A stretch of 64,000 bases of DNA from Armatimonadota bacterium (GCA_018268395.1 JAFDWQ010000009.1:124001-188000); one strand, 5' to 3'; shown: positions 41,872 through 51,265, counted from the first letter of the stretch. Numbers and translations are program-made. Notes: a model not told the origin generated them from the sequence alone.

Positions 41872-43062
41872 GTGACACGGACGTCACTCCTCTTGATCGG
41901 TCTGACCGTGCTATCCGGATGCCGGCAATCGACGACCGCGCCGTACCCGGAATGGGCCGACGGCGGCCCTTCGCCGAGGCCGGCACCCGGCGGCACGTTC
42001 GCGGCCTATGTCGCCTTGGCCGACTCCGTCGTGAAACTCCTTCCTGAAGACTCGGCAAAGGTCACGTTTTCCGACGGGGCCCGAAAATCCGCGATGGACA
42101 GGCTCGGGCCCAGCCTTGACAGGCTCTCTAAGGCGTGCCAAGGCCGTTGCGACTACTCGTATCGTCCGGAATCCGCGTTCGACACGGAACCGTCCGCCCG
42201 AGGGTGGCGGCTTCTGGGCCGAGGGCTGGCTTGGCGGATCCGCTCCTGCTTCGAATCCGGAGACACCGGAAGGGCGGTCGAAGACCTCTTGACCGCTACG
42301 AAGTTCGGACTGGACCTGACCCAAGGCGACGCTCCGACCGCGTCCCTCGGGTTCGCCGTCTGCAACGAGGCCAGACAAGCGTTCGCGCCCCATGTCGGCG
42401 AGGTCTCCGCACAACAGTTGACCCGACTGGACGCAGGGCTCAGGAAGATCCTCTCGGACTACCCGGGGACCATGGCGGCCATCGAACACGAGAAACGACG
42501 CATGATGCTCGGAGTCCAGTTCGTCCAGGACTGCTATCGCGCGCAACGGTTCGACGACCTGACCCAGAGGCTCGGCAAAGACACTAAGCCCGCCGTCTCC
42601 TATCTCAAGGACCTGTCCGACTCTAAGCGCCCGGCCTACTTCGAGGGCTTCGCGGCGGAAGCCAAGGACTATGCGGACCACTGGGCCGGCCAGGCCGACA
42701 AGCCCGCCGTCGACCGCTCCCCATGGGAGCCGGCCGGCGCAGACCGCCCTTGGCGAAGGTTCTCCAGGGCCTTGTTCGAGACCGTGGAACCGACCCTGGC
42801 CCTCCATGACGCGTGCCTGGCCCGGACGCGGCTTTTGGCCCTCTCCGCATGGGCCACGGCCAAGGTCAAAGTCACGGGGCAGGCACCGGCAAACCTGTCG
42901 AAACTTCCGGAATCGTTGGTCACGGACCCTTACACGGGCCGGCCGTTCGTGTACCGGTCAGCGGGCGGGGATTTCAGCGTTTACAGCGTCGGCCCGGACG
43001 GCCTGGACGACGGGGGACAGGACGGTTCGAGCGACCTGGCGCTAGAGTCCGGCGACCTCTGA
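41872..43062 (+). CDS. Lipoprotein of unknown function
   Basis: A GTG-started 396-aa protein with a lipoprotein signal (MTRTSLLLIGLTVLSGC; lipobox LSGC, Cys at 17) and a mostly helical body. The C-terminus reads DPYTGRPFVYRSAGGDFSVYSVGPDGLDDGG, the tail seen in many planctomycete and armatimonad secreted proteins and pseudopilin-like proteins. No enzymatic motif is recognised. Its last 21 bp overlap the convergent cyclase gene. Confidence 0.7.
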   Translation: MTRTSLLLIGLTVLSGCRQSTTAPYPEWADGGPSPRPAPGGTFAAYVALADSVVKLLPEDSAKVTFSDGARKSAMDRLGPSLDRLSKACQGRCDYSYRPESAFDTEPSARGWRLLGRGLAWRIRSCFESGDTGRAVEDLLTATKFGLDLTQGDAPTASLGFAVCNEARQAFAPHVGEVSAQQLTRLDAGLRKILSDYPGTMAAIEHEKRRMMLGVQFVQDCYRAQRFDDLTQRLGKDTKPAVSYLKDLSDSKRPAYFEGFAAEAKDYADHWAGQADKPAVDRSPWEPAGADRPWRRFSRALFETVEPTLALHDACLARTRLLALSAWATAKVKVTGQAPANLSKLPESLVTDPYTGRPFVYRSAGGDFSVYSVGPDGLDDGGQDGSSDLALESGDL

Positions 43063-44277
43063 GGCCTTCGGAAGCGCATCGATCGCGACCCGCGGTCGCC
43101 ATTGGGCGGCTTGGAACCCGTGGACGTCGACGACCTCGGATCCGATCCCGGCAAGCCCGCCCGAAACGTACTTAGCCGTGGTCTCGCTGACGACCATCGT
43201 GCCCGGTGCCGCGGCCTTTTGCATGTGCGCGGCGACATCGATCACGTGGGCAAAATTCACGTTCGTAAGGTTCTGCCCGGGAATGTGGGCGCTGCCCGTA
43301 TGGACGCCGACACGGATCTCGATCGGTCGGACGAGGCGGTTCCTAAAGCTGTTGAATTCGAAAAGGCCGGCCAGTAAAGCCCGACCCGCGATGTACGCCA
43401 TCTGCGGGTTTTCGAACACGCACGTCGTCCCGTCGCCCGCCGTCGAATGGACCGTCCCGCCGTGTCGTTCGACGACCGCTTGGACGAATTTCTGATACTC
43501 CGTGAACGTGAACTCGACGGTCAAGGGATCGGATTCGGCTTTGAGGCCCGTGGAACCGACGATGTCCAGGCTGACGAAGGTCACGAACCGCTCGTCCGAC
43601 TTCAGCTTTTCTTGTATCTCTTGCAACTGGTGCAGCAGCTCTTGCCGCTCCGAAGCAGGATCGCGCAAGCCGAGCTTCTTCCGGTTCGCCGTGAACAGGG
43701 CATGGGCGATGCCTCCGCCGAACGCGCCGAGCACCGTCGTCAACAGCATGAACATCGAGTGCGGCCCTCGAAGCTGGACTTGCGGGAGAAGACTGAACAG
43801 GAACGTGAACAAGGCCATGACGACGAACGACACCGCGCCGAACAGTCCCCCCGACAAAAGGGCGACGCGCACGTCCTTGGCGACGGCACTGTTCCAGAGC
43901 GCGCCGATGACGGCGATGAGCGCCAGGGCGCCGAACAGGCCGGACGAATCGCGGGTCGCGCCCGCGACCGCGTTCGCGAGCCCACAACCGGCCGCAAGGA
44001 CACTGGCGATGGTGACGCGGCGGAGCGTCGGGTCGAAGGCCGTGAACGCGCCCTTCATCCGGTCGATGAAGGTCGATCTTTCCTCCACCGGAGCGGAGCG
44101 GACGGCAAGGCGCACGTAGTCCTCGGGCGCGCCCGTGGCTTCCGAAATCGCCTGAATGGCTTCGTCGTCCAGTTCGCCCAGATCCTGGCGCAACCGGGAC
44201 GCGAGCATATGGATCTCAACGACCGTATCGTCGCTCAGCGTCCTCTTACTCGGTAACAACTGGCCTTCTAAGCCCAC
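43042..44277 (-). CDS. Divergent membrane-bound class III nucleotidyl cyclase
   Basis: A helical N-terminus (about residues 1-85) is followed by four predicted membrane helices (about 85-195), a coiled linker (ASERQELLHQLQEIQEKLKSD) and a class III cyclase domain (about 225-400). The two metal aspartates are kept (VSLDIVGSTGL; STAGDGTTCVF). The purine-selecting Lys is replaced (HSTAGDG), and the Asn/Arg helix VNxAxR reads HVIDVAAHM, so the transition-state residues are altered. It may be inactive, a heterodimer partner, or use a different substrate. GTG start at 44277, TAAAAT 9 nt upstream. Confidence 0.78.
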   Translation of the reverse strand: MGLEGQLLPSKRTLSDDTVVEIHMLASRLRQDLGELDDEAIQAISEATGAPEDYVRLAVRSAPVEERSTFIDRMKGAFTAFDPTLRRVTIASVLAAGCGLANAVAGATRDSSGLFGALALIAVIGALWNSAVAKDVRVALLSGGLFGAVSFVVMALFTFLFSLLPQVQLRGPHSMFMLLTTVLGAFGGGIAHALFTANRKKLGLRDPASERQELLHQLQEIQEKLKSDERFVTFVSLDIVGSTGLKAESDPLTVEFTFTEYQKFVQAVVERHGGTVHSTAGDGTTCVFENPQMAYIAGRALLAGLFEFNSFRNRLVRPIEIRVGVHTGSAHIPGQNLTNVNFAHVIDVAAHMQKAAAPGTMVVSETTAKYVSGGLAGIGSEVVDVHGFQAAQWRPRVAIDALPKASEVAGL

Positions 44278-44325
44278 GTCAACCGGATTTTACAGCCTGA
44301 GCGGTCTTAAAGGTTGCACGTTCGG

Positions 44326-45123
44326 TCAGCCGCCGCATCCGTTAGGCGGTGGCGGTGGGCCGTCTGACTGCTGGTACACCGACAATGCGGAGGGCAACGT
44401 GTTGACCTGGCCGGCGACCAGCGTCCCCAGTTTCGCGCGGCAGTCCTGAGCGTCCATCACGTAGACCTTGCCGCCGAACAGATACGACTTGTAATACTTC
44501 GGCACGGGAATCGAGTCCGAATCGATCGAAACCGTCTTCGACGACATGGGGACGGACGCCTCAAAGACCCCGCCCGTCGTCGTCCGGGATCCTGCGACCA
44601 AAGCACCGCTCTGGTCGTAGAACAGGACGTTGACCTTCTGCATTCCGACGCCGGTGCTCTCACTTCGAACGACGCCTCGAACGTATGTGTTGTAGCGGAT
44701 CAAGCTCGATTGCTGCGCGTAGGACTTCGACTGGCCTGCGACGGTCGCGTCCGCTGAGACCGTGAAGATCGCGGACGTCGGTTTCAAGACTCGAAGGCGG
44801 CCGGTCGGACTGATGCTGACCGTGCTCGGGTCGACGCCTGAGACCTGGTAGTTCCGACCCGCGAGAACGGTGCGGTTCTGGCCGTCGTAGTTGGCGACGG
44901 TCACTTGGACGTCGTCGCCCGGCTGAAGATTGAACGGGTCGAGGTCCGTACCGGCTCTCGTGTTGCTGATGAACTCGAGATATTGGCCTGGTTCGATCCC
45001 GGCGGAGTTCCCACCGTTGCCGCCTCCGTTCCCGCCACCGCCGCCACCGCCGCCGCCGCCGCCGCCGCAACCGATGAGCAAGAGGGCGGCGACCAGCGCC
45101 GCTAGACTGAATTTGTTCACCAT
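44326..45123 (-). CDS. Lipoprotein with poly-glycine linker
   Basis: 265 aa. The lipobox LIGC (Cys at 19) is followed directly by 12 consecutive glycines and a Gly/Asn stretch, encoded by an uninterrupted GCC/GGC-type microsatellite, then beta-sandwich domains (LQPGDDVQVTVANYDGQNRTVLAG; YVRGVVRSESTGVGMQKVNVLFYDQSGALVAGSRTTTGGVFEASVP, a CarboxypepD_reg-like fold). It ends with PPPPPNGCGG. The ATG follows the cdd stop by one base (TGAGATG), so translation is coupled. Role unknown, presumably envelope. Confidence 0.7.
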   Translation of the reverse strand: MVNKFSLAALVAALLLIGCGGGGGGGGGGGGNGGGNGGNSAGIEPGQYLEFISNTRAGTDLDPFNLQPGDDVQVTVANYDGQNRTVLAGRNYQVSGVDPSTVSISPTGRLRVLKPTSAIFTVSADATVAGQSKSYAQQSSLIRYNTYVRGVVRSESTGVGMQKVNVLFYDQSGALVAGSRTTTGGVFEASVPMSSKTVSIDSDSIPVPKYYKSYLFGGKVYVMDAQDCRAKLGTLVAGQVNTLPSALSVYQQSDGPPPPPNGCGG

Positions 45124-45124
45124 C

Positions 45125-45535
45125 TCAACCTAACCTGAATCCTTGGGGCAACAACGACCGGAGCGTGTGTCCTCTGACCTGACCTTCGTCGTCCGCACAC
45201 CATATAGGGACGTCGTCCTGGCCGGCGAACTCCAAAATCGTCTGCAGGCACATGCCGCACGGCGTCCCGCCGTCCTTTGTCGACACAGCGACGGCTTTCA
45301 GCCTTCGGCACCCCGCGCCCACCATCGTGACGATCGCGGACCGTTCGGCGCAGACCGTCAAGCCGAACGAAGCGTTCTCGACGTTGCATCCCTTGTAGAC
45401 CGTGCCGTCTTCGCCGAGCACGGCAGCGCCTACTTCGTAGACGGAGTAAGGGGCATACGAGTTCGACCTTGCGAGTCTGGCGGCCTCGAGCAGTGCGGGC
45501 GTGTCCACAGGAGGCCCATGATACTCCGGGCTCAT
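45125..45535 (-). CDS. cdd: Cytidine deaminase
   Basis: Homotetrameric-type pyrimidine-salvage enzyme converting cytidine and deoxycytidine to uridine forms. The zinc/catalytic motif is CNVENASFGLTVCAERSAI (Cys-Ala-Glu) with PCGMC supplying the other two zinc cysteines. At 136 aa it has normal length. The ATG overlaps the mutS2 stop by 4 bp (ATGA), which also rules out the long upstream frame that shadows mutS2. Confidence 0.92.
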   Translation of the reverse strand: MSPEYHGPPVDTPALLEAARLARSNSYAPYSVYEVGAAVLGEDGTVYKGCNVENASFGLTVCAERSAIVTMVGAGCRRLKAVAVSTKDGGTPCGMCLQTILEFAGQDDVPIWCADDEGQVRGHTLRSLLPQGFRLG

Positions 45536-47868
45536 TTCAGCACGGCGACGGTGACGCCGGCCCCCCCTTCCTCGGGTTCGGCTTCGTGATATGACCGGAC
45601 ATCGCGGTGGCGCTTCAACAAGTCGTGCGTGACCTTGCGAAGGACACCCTCGCCCTTGCCGTGGACGATCCGGACTTTCGAGAGGCCCGCCAGGACAGCT
45701 TCGTCGAGGAATCGGGCAAGCTCTTCCCCAGCGTCCTCGGCACGCATCTGACGCAAATGGATCTCCGGGCGGGCGGTCATCGCTTTGCTCAACGAGACGG
45801 AGCCCCCGCGCGCCCGGATCGGGCCTTGGGACGTCGGCACAGGGGTCAGGTCTCCCAACTTGCACGTGAGTTTCAACGCTCCGGCTTGCACCAAGACCTT
45901 GCCGTCCTTCGGATCTTCGAGCACGGTCCCCGTCTGGGTGAATCCCGAAATCCGGACCGATGCGCCCCGCACGATGACCGACGCAGCTGGTCCGACGGGC
46001 CGCTCGGCGGGTTTCTCCTTCGATTCCCTGACGAAGTCTTGACCGACTTCCTGTAACTCTTTCAGGCGCTGACGGGCCCGGTCGAACCCCGCCTGGGTGG
46101 GGTCTTTCTTCAACGCTTCGAACACGTCCGAGGCTTCGATCCGGATCTCGCGGAGCAGCGCCTCCAACTCTTCGGTGGCCCGCTCGCGGACCGACCTCCG
46201 GGCTTCCTCGGCCTTCTTGATCTTCGACTCGGCCTCCTTCTCGACGGAACGGAGGCGTGTGGCGAGGCGTTCGGCCTCTTCCGTCGATTCGACGGCCCTC
46301 CGCTCTGCCGCTTGCAACCGCTCGATCATCTTCGCGACGTCGGCCTCTTGTTCGGAAAGTCCGCTCTGGGCCTCTTCCAGGACGCCCCTGGGTAGGCCGT
46401 ACCGTTCGGCGATCTTCAGCGCATGGCTCGAGCCGGGCACTCCGACGAGCAGTCGGTAAGACGGGCGCAACGTCGCTTCGTCGAACTCCATCGACGCGTT
46501 CACGAAGCCGGGCGCGTTCGCTGCGAGGAGCTTCAGTTCGCCGTAGTGCGTGGACGCCATGACTTTGGCTCCTTCCTTCTGGAAGGCCAAGAGCAGGGCC
46601 CTGGCAAGGCTCGATCCTTCGTCCGGGTCCGTCCCCGCACCGACTTCGTCGAGCAAGACCAGCGCTCCGGGGACCAGGCTCCGCAGCGCTTGCGCGATGT
46701 TCTTAACGTGCCCACTGAACGTGCTCAAGGACTGTTCGAGCGACTGCTCGTCCCCGATGTCCGCCCAAATCTGCTTGAAGCAGCCGAATTTGACCCCCTT
46801 GGCCAGCGGCATCATGCCGGACTGCGCCATGGCGACGATCAATCCGACCGTCTTGAGGGCGACAGTTTTTCCCCCCGTGTTCGGCCCGGTGATCAAGAGC
46901 ACGTCGGTCTCACCGCCAAGCTTGAGCGATACCGGGACGCACGTCTCCCGCGGAAGCATCGGGTGCCGACCCTCACGGACCTCGATGCGAGGGCCTTCGG
47001 TTCGTTCGGGAAGACAGCCCCCTGACTCCTGGCCGAACCTGGCCCGGGCGAGAGCGAGGTCGATGTCCGACGCCGCATCGAGTCCGTCCCGGATCACTGG
47101 TGCTTCCCGACCGACGAGTTGGCTCAGCTCTCTCAAGACGCGCTCGGTCTCGGCGCGCTCCATCGCTTCCGCCTGGCGAAGCTCGTTGCCGAGGGCGACG
47201 ATGTCCTCCGGCTCGACATAAACGGTCGATCCGCTTGCGCTCGTGTCGTGGACGATGCCCTTGACTTTGCCCTTGTGCTCGGCTTTCAGCGGGATGACGT
47301 AGCGGCCGTCACGGACCGTGTAGACGGTGTCGCTGAGAAGGTCGCGCGTTTTACCGGAAACGTACGATTGGATCCGTTCTAAGGTCTTCTGGGCCGCCGA
47401 CGCCTTCTTCTTCCGTGCCGAAGCCAGTTCGGACGAGGCTTCGTCACGGACGTATCCGTCGCCGTCCAAGCTGGCAAGGAGGCGCCCCTCCACTCGCGGC
47501 AGCTCTGGAAGCCGCTCTCCAAGCCGCCATAGGATCGGCGCGGACTCTCGATGTCGGTGGAGGACGTCTCTCGCCCGAGCCATCGTCTGAAGCGACTCGC
47601 CGACTTTGTAAAGGGAAGCCCCGTCGAGGACGGCGTCCTTCTCGGCCAGCTTCAGCGGCCCGGCCACATCGTGCAGTCCGCTCATTCGAAGCGGGTCGGC
47701 GACCAATACGGAGTCGGCTTCGCGCGTCTTTTCAAGTTCCGTCCAGACCACGGTCGGGTCGAACGACGGTGTCGACGCCCGAGCCGACGCGGCACCTTGG
47801 GGGGTGTCGCACCGCTCGGCCAGCATCTCTAAGACCGTCTCGAACTCCAGGACGCGCAACGCGTGCAC
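45532..47868 (-). CDS. mutS2: Endonuclease MutS2
   Basis: MutS-family ATPase with a C-terminal Smr nuclease domain, lacking the mismatch-recognition domains of MutS1; it counters homologous recombination or rescues collided ribosomes in studied bacteria. Walker A is TGPNTGGKTVALKTVG, Walker B VLLDEVGAGTDPDEG followed by ASTHYGELK. A long coiled-coil (about residues 500-620) leads to KOW-like and Smr segments (HLRQMRAEDAGEELARFLDEA, VRIVHGKGEGVLRK). At 778 aa it is full length. GTG start with TACAAT 6 nt upstream. First gene of mutS2-cdd-lipoprotein. Confidence 0.95.
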   Translation of the reverse strand: MHALRVLEFETVLEMLAERCDTPQGAASARASTPSFDPTVVWTELEKTREADSVLVADPLRMSGLHDVAGPLKLAEKDAVLDGASLYKVGESLQTMARARDVLHRHRESAPILWRLGERLPELPRVEGRLLASLDGDGYVRDEASSELASARKKKASAAQKTLERIQSYVSGKTRDLLSDTVYTVRDGRYVIPLKAEHKGKVKGIVHDTSASGSTVYVEPEDIVALGNELRQAEAMERAETERVLRELSQLVGREAPVIRDGLDAASDIDLALARARFGQESGGCLPERTEGPRIEVREGRHPMLPRETCVPVSLKLGGETDVLLITGPNTGGKTVALKTVGLIVAMAQSGMMPLAKGVKFGCFKQIWADIGDEQSLEQSLSTFSGHVKNIAQALRSLVPGALVLLDEVGAGTDPDEGSSLARALLLAFQKEGAKVMASTHYGELKLLAANAPGFVNASMEFDEATLRPSYRLLVGVPGSSHALKIAERYGLPRGVLEEAQSGLSEQEADVAKMIERLQAAERRAVESTEEAERLATRLRSVEKEAESKIKKAEEARRSVRERATEELEALLREIRIEASDVFEALKKDPTQAGFDRARQRLKELQEVGQDFVRESKEKPAERPVGPAASVIVRGASVRISGFTQTGTVLEDPKDGKVLVQAGALKLTCKLGDLTPVPTSQGPIRARGGSVSLSKAMTARPEIHLRQMRAEDAGEELARFLDEAVLAGLSKVRIVHGKGEGVLRKVTHDLLKRHRDVRSYHEAEPEEGGAGVTVAVLK

Positions 47869-47976
47869 GTCCCGATTGTATTCGGGCGGGGCGGACCGGC
47901 GTCAAAGGGCTCAATCCGGTCTGGGGACCCACCGACCGCCGTGACGCCGCCGCGGACGGCGCGTAGAATCCGATAC
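47869..47976. promoter_or_regulatory. Divergent leaderless-type promoters (mutS2 / DNRLRE protein)
   Basis: Minus strand: TACAAT (47875-47880), 6 nt before GTG 47868. Plus strand: TAGAAT (47964-47969), 7 nt before ATG 47977. Neither gene has a ribosome-binding site. Confidence 0.55.
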
Positions 47977-48639
47977 ATGGTCTCCGTCCTTTGCCTACTC
48001 GCTCTTGCCGGGCAAGACTCGGCCGCGCTGGAACAGAAACTGTTCCCGACCGACGACGTGTGGATCTACCAGTTCGCCCAAGACCAGACATCGGATCCCT
48101 ACCTCAGGGTCTGGGGCACGGGCGACGCCGCCCTCGGCTCCTCCTTCGAAGGTCACTTGCCGTTCAGCTTCAGCATGTTGAAATTCGAGCTTCCTGCCGC
48201 TCCCGAGGGTTCCAAACTTACCGGCGCCAAGCTCGTCCTGACCCACTCGCCGGAGCCGGGATGGACGGGACAAGACGCGGAGAAGAATCCGGTCGAAGCC
48301 CGTTCGCTGACGATCGACTGGAACGAGGCCAACTGGGAGTACGACACGGCCAAGAAGGTCCACCCGAGCAACGACGAAGCCACCGTTTACGGGACCGGCT
48401 GGTCCAAGCCGCCCGCAGGCGAAGACAAGTTCAAAGTCGAGATCGACCTGACGAAAGGTAAGGGTGGTTTCCAGGCCGCCTACGACAAAGCCCTGGCCTC
48501 GCCGTCGAAGGACCTCGCCATCGCTTTGACGTCGAAGCTCACGCCGGAAGGCGGCGGAGAGGGGATGGTCTACAAGTTCTATTCCCGTTCGAACGACGAA
48601 GCTTTGCGTCCCCAGTTGGTGTTGACGTTCAGTAAGTAA
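47977..48639 (+). CDS. Secreted DNRLRE-domain protein
   Basis: 220 aa with a short signal peptide (MVSVLCLLALAGQDSAA) and one DNRLRE-type beta-sandwich (FPTDDVWIYQFAQDQTSDPYLRVWGTG, FSMLKFELPAAPEGSKLTGAKLVLTHS, SLTIDWNEANWEYDTA). Such domains are found in carbohydrate- or surface-associated secreted proteins; here it stands alone. The ATG at 47977 is chosen over the frame's earlier codons because the promoter and signal peptide agree. Confidence 0.7.
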   Translation: MVSVLCLLALAGQDSAALEQKLFPTDDVWIYQFAQDQTSDPYLRVWGTGDAALGSSFEGHLPFSFSMLKFELPAAPEGSKLTGAKLVLTHSPEPGWTGQDAEKNPVEARSLTIDWNEANWEYDTAKKVHPSNDEATVYGTGWSKPPAGEDKFKVEIDLTKGKGGFQAAYDKALASPSKDLAIALTSKLTPEGGGEGMVYKFYSRSNDEALRPQLVLTFSK

Positions 48640-48643
48640 CGGT

Positions 48644-49225
48644 CTACACTTGACTGATCTCCGGGACCGCCAAAGCGTGCGAAAGGCGGGTGGCGACTCC
48701 TAGGGCTTCGGCGATGTCGTCCTGCGCGCTTGGGCCTGTGGCTTTCACTGACTTGAGTTCCATAACCCAACCATGGCTCTCGGACGCCAAAACGACGGAG
48801 ACCGTCCGTCGACGAAAGAGGCCCGAAGTCTCTGATTCCAGGGTGAGGACCGTAAGGTCAGCAGGAGTGGCGTCTGATTCGACTGACGACAGAAAGCAGC
48901 ACCCCGTACGTCGCCATTCATAAGTAGCGTTCGACACATCGATGATCAGCTTGTTCGTCGAAAGAATGGAGGCGACACGAGTGGAGAGTGCCAATGCGAC
49001 GACCGCAAGAACGATGGGTGCGGGGTCGGACTTTGGCAGGTGGGTCTGTGCAAGGAGAAAGCCGCCTGCACCGGCAATGAGGGCGACGAACGGTACAGAA
49101 ACGCAGCGGACGGCACGTGCGGTCGGAGACAACAGATCGACGGTCAGACGTTGTGTGAGTTCGTCGAACGACCAAATCGCATGCCGTGCCTCGCATTGAG
49201 GACCGTTCAGACCTCCAGCCTTCAC
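48644..49225 (-). CDS. Small membrane protein of unknown function
   Basis: 193 aa with two predicted membrane helices (CVSVPFVALIAGAGGFLLAQ; PIVLAVVALALSTRVASI, about residues 40-90) and a soluble beta-rich C-terminus (LSTNKLIIDVSNATYEWRRTGCCFLSSVE). It looks like PH-like or YdbT-type membrane-anchored domains but no family is certain. The GTG start abuts the hldA stop (TAGGTG), placing it last in the heptose operon. Codon use is somewhat less GC-rich than the operon. Confidence 0.55.
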   Translation of the reverse strand: MKAGGLNGPQCEARHAIWSFDELTQRLTVDLLSPTARAVRCVSVPFVALIAGAGGFLLAQTHLPKSDPAPIVLAVVALALSTRVASILSTNKLIIDVSNATYEWRRTGCCFLSSVESDATPADLTVLTLESETSGLFRRRTVSVVLASESHGWVMELKSVKATGPSAQDDIAEALGVATRLSHALAVPEISQV

Positions 49226-50194
49226 CTAGTCTTCAAAGTGCGCAAGGAGTTCGTCGCGTGTGACCGTCGCGACGCCGACCTTGCCGACGACCACCGCCGC
49301 GGCATGGACGGCGAGTTCGGCGGCTTCCCGAAGACCCGCTCCGGCCGCGACCGCCAAGGTCATGGTCGAAACCACGGTGTCTCCCGCACCGGCGACGTCG
49401 TAGACCTCCACTTGCTTTGCCGGCACGAGGACGGCCGGAGCATCGTCCGTCCAGACGGCCAGCCCCTTCGGCCCCCTCGTTACGACAAGCGCGTCGCACC
49501 CGATCGCTTCCCGAAGGGATTGCCCGGCAACCCCGATCTCGTCCGTACGGAACCGTTTGTCCCCACTCGCCGCCAAGGCCTCACCGATATTGAGGGTGAC
49601 CACCGAAGCCCCCTTCAAGAGGCCGACGTTGTCCGGTTTCGCGTTCACGAGGAAGGGGACGGACCCTGCGCGAGCACGTGCGACGGCCGGTGGCACGGTC
49701 GCCTCGTTCACGACCCCTTTGTCGTAGTCCGAAGCCAGGACGGCGTCCAAGCCGTCGATCGAACCAAGGAGCCGACGGGCCAATTCGGACGCGACGGGAC
49801 CGGCAAGATCGTGGGCGTGCTCCCTGTCGATGCGGAGGACTTGCTGGTTCTGGGCGACGACCCTTGTCTTCCGGGTCGTCGGCCGAGAGGCGTCGGTCAC
49901 GATGCCCAAGACGTCCGCTCCTCGTTCCGCAAGCTTGTCACGTAAGTCCGCTCCTGCGCCGTCGTCCCCGACCGCGCCGAACACCTTGGTCGTCGCGCCG
50001 AGGGCCATGAGGTTCGCCGCAACGTTCGCGGCCCCTCCCGGGACGGCCGTTTCACGTTGGACGTCGATCACGAGGACGGGCGATTCAGGCGAGACGCGGG
50101 AGGCGTCCCCCCAGAGGTACTCGTCCATCATGAGGTCGCCCAGGACGGCGACCTGCAACCCCTCGAAGCCGGCGACGATTTCCCGGAGGTCCAT
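49226..50194 (-). CDS. hldA: D-glycero-D-manno-heptose-7-phosphate kinase (HldA/HldE domain I)
   Basis: PfkB-fold sugar kinase giving heptose-1,7-bisphosphate. Signatures: VLGDLMMDEYLWGDASRVSPESPVLV, VPGGAANVAANLMALG, SRPTTRKTRVVAQNQQVLRID and the anion-hole motif VAGAGDTVVSTMTLA. At 322 aa it contains only the kinase; the C-terminal nucleotidyltransferase of bifunctional HldE is missing, so a separate HldC-type enzyme is expected elsewhere. ATG directly follows the glycosyltransferase stop (TAGATG). Confidence 0.87.
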   Translation of the reverse strand: MDLREIVAGFEGLQVAVLGDLMMDEYLWGDASRVSPESPVLVIDVQRETAVPGGAANVAANLMALGATTKVFGAVGDDGAGADLRDKLAERGADVLGIVTDASRPTTRKTRVVAQNQQVLRIDREHAHDLAGPVASELARRLLGSIDGLDAVLASDYDKGVVNEATVPPAVARARAGSVPFLVNAKPDNVGLLKGASVVTLNIGEALAASGDKRFRTDEIGVAGQSLREAIGCDALVVTRGPKGLAVWTDDAPAVLVPAKQVEVYDVAGAGDTVVSTMTLAVAAGAGLREAAELAVHAAAVVVGKVGVATVTRDELLAHFED

Positions 50195-51265
50195 CTAAGC
50201 CTCTTTGATCCGCCGGGTCAACGCCTCGATGACAGGGCCCGTCTGGATGCCGTTCATGCAAGGGTGTCCGGGCTCATGGCACTCGGTGACACGGCACCCT
50301 CCGCACGGCCCACGATGGTCGATCAACGTGTGACCTTCCCCCATCGGGTCCCATTCACCGGGCTGGTTGTGGTCTGAATAGAGGGCCACGATCGCCGCGC
50401 CGGCGGCCGACGCGACGTGGGTCGTGCCGGTGTTCAGCCCGACATAAAGGTCCGCGAGCTTGAGCAGGGCGGCCGATCCGTGGGCGTCGAATTCGCCCGC
50501 TGCGACCAGGCCGTCGCCCCAGGCTGCGACGAGGCCTTCCCCCGCCTCCTTTTCGGCCGGCCCTCCGACGACGACGATTTCGACTGAACCTGCATCGAGC
50601 ATCGCTTTGCCGACGGCTTCGAACCGTTCGAGCGGCCACTTCGTGCTCCCTTGGGCCGAACCAATGCCCATGGCAAGCAGTTTCCGGTCAGGGTGTCGCC
50701 GCCTCGCCGAAAGCCACTCCAAGGCCCGCTCCTGTTCGGACCGGTCAGGATGGAGCAACGGCAGTCGCAAGTCGTCCGGCTTCGTGTCGAACCCGTCCAA
50801 CGCCAAGCGATCGAGCCGCATCTTGCTTTGTGCGGGCATCGGTGGAAGCAGTCCGGCTGCGTCGCGCTTTTGGTAGGAAGCGTAGTCGGCGGCGTGGAAC
50901 CCGACCAGTCGGGCGAAGCCTGTCATGCGGAAGAAGAGCCTGTCCCTTCGGACGTCCTCCGGCGTCCTTTCGGCCGGGCCGATGTAGACGATGACGTCGG
51001 GGCGGGCTATGACCGTGGTCCACCAAGCCGACAAGCGGGTCTTCAGTCCGGACCCGTCGCGTGCCAGAGGATAGGACAGGACGCTGTCGACCAGACCCTC
51101 TCGGACAAGCAGGTCGGACGGGGAGACTCGGCCGGGCGCGAGTTGGGCTTGCAGGATCTGGACGTGGGCACCAGGCATGTTCCGTCGGATCGCCCGGTAC
51201 GCCGGGATCGAAACGATCGTGTCGCCTAAGGCACCGATTTGATAGACCAAGACTCGCTTGCTCAC
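50195..51265 (-). CDS. Glycosyltransferase family 9 (heptosyltransferase-like)
   Basis: GT-B transferase of the ADP-heptose:LPS heptosyltransferase family. N-terminal VLVYQIGALGDTIVSIPAYRAIR is the family opening; the C-terminal half shows GIGSAQGSTKWPLERFEAVG, VVGGPAEKE, the donor-binding GLNTGTTHVASAAGAAIVALYSDHNQPGEWDPMG, then GPCGGCRVTECHEPGHPCM, four cysteines that could bind metal. 356 aa from a GTG in a GTGA overlap with the gmhA stop. With gmhA and hldA it indicates a heptose-containing surface glycan. Confidence 0.87.
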   Translation of the reverse strand: MSKRVLVYQIGALGDTIVSIPAYRAIRRNMPGAHVQILQAQLAPGRVSPSDLLVREGLVDSVLSYPLARDGSGLKTRLSAWWTTVIARPDVIVYIGPAERTPEDVRRDRLFFRMTGFARLVGFHAADYASYQKRDAAGLLPPMPAQSKMRLDRLALDGFDTKPDDLRLPLLHPDRSEQERALEWLSARRRHPDRKLLAMGIGSAQGSTKWPLERFEAVGKAMLDAGSVEIVVVGGPAEKEAGEGLVAAWGDGLVAAGEFDAHGSAALLKLADLYVGLNTGTTHVASAAGAAIVALYSDHNQPGEWDPMGEGHTLIDHRGPCGGCRVTECHEPGHPCMNGIQTGPVIEALTRRIKEA

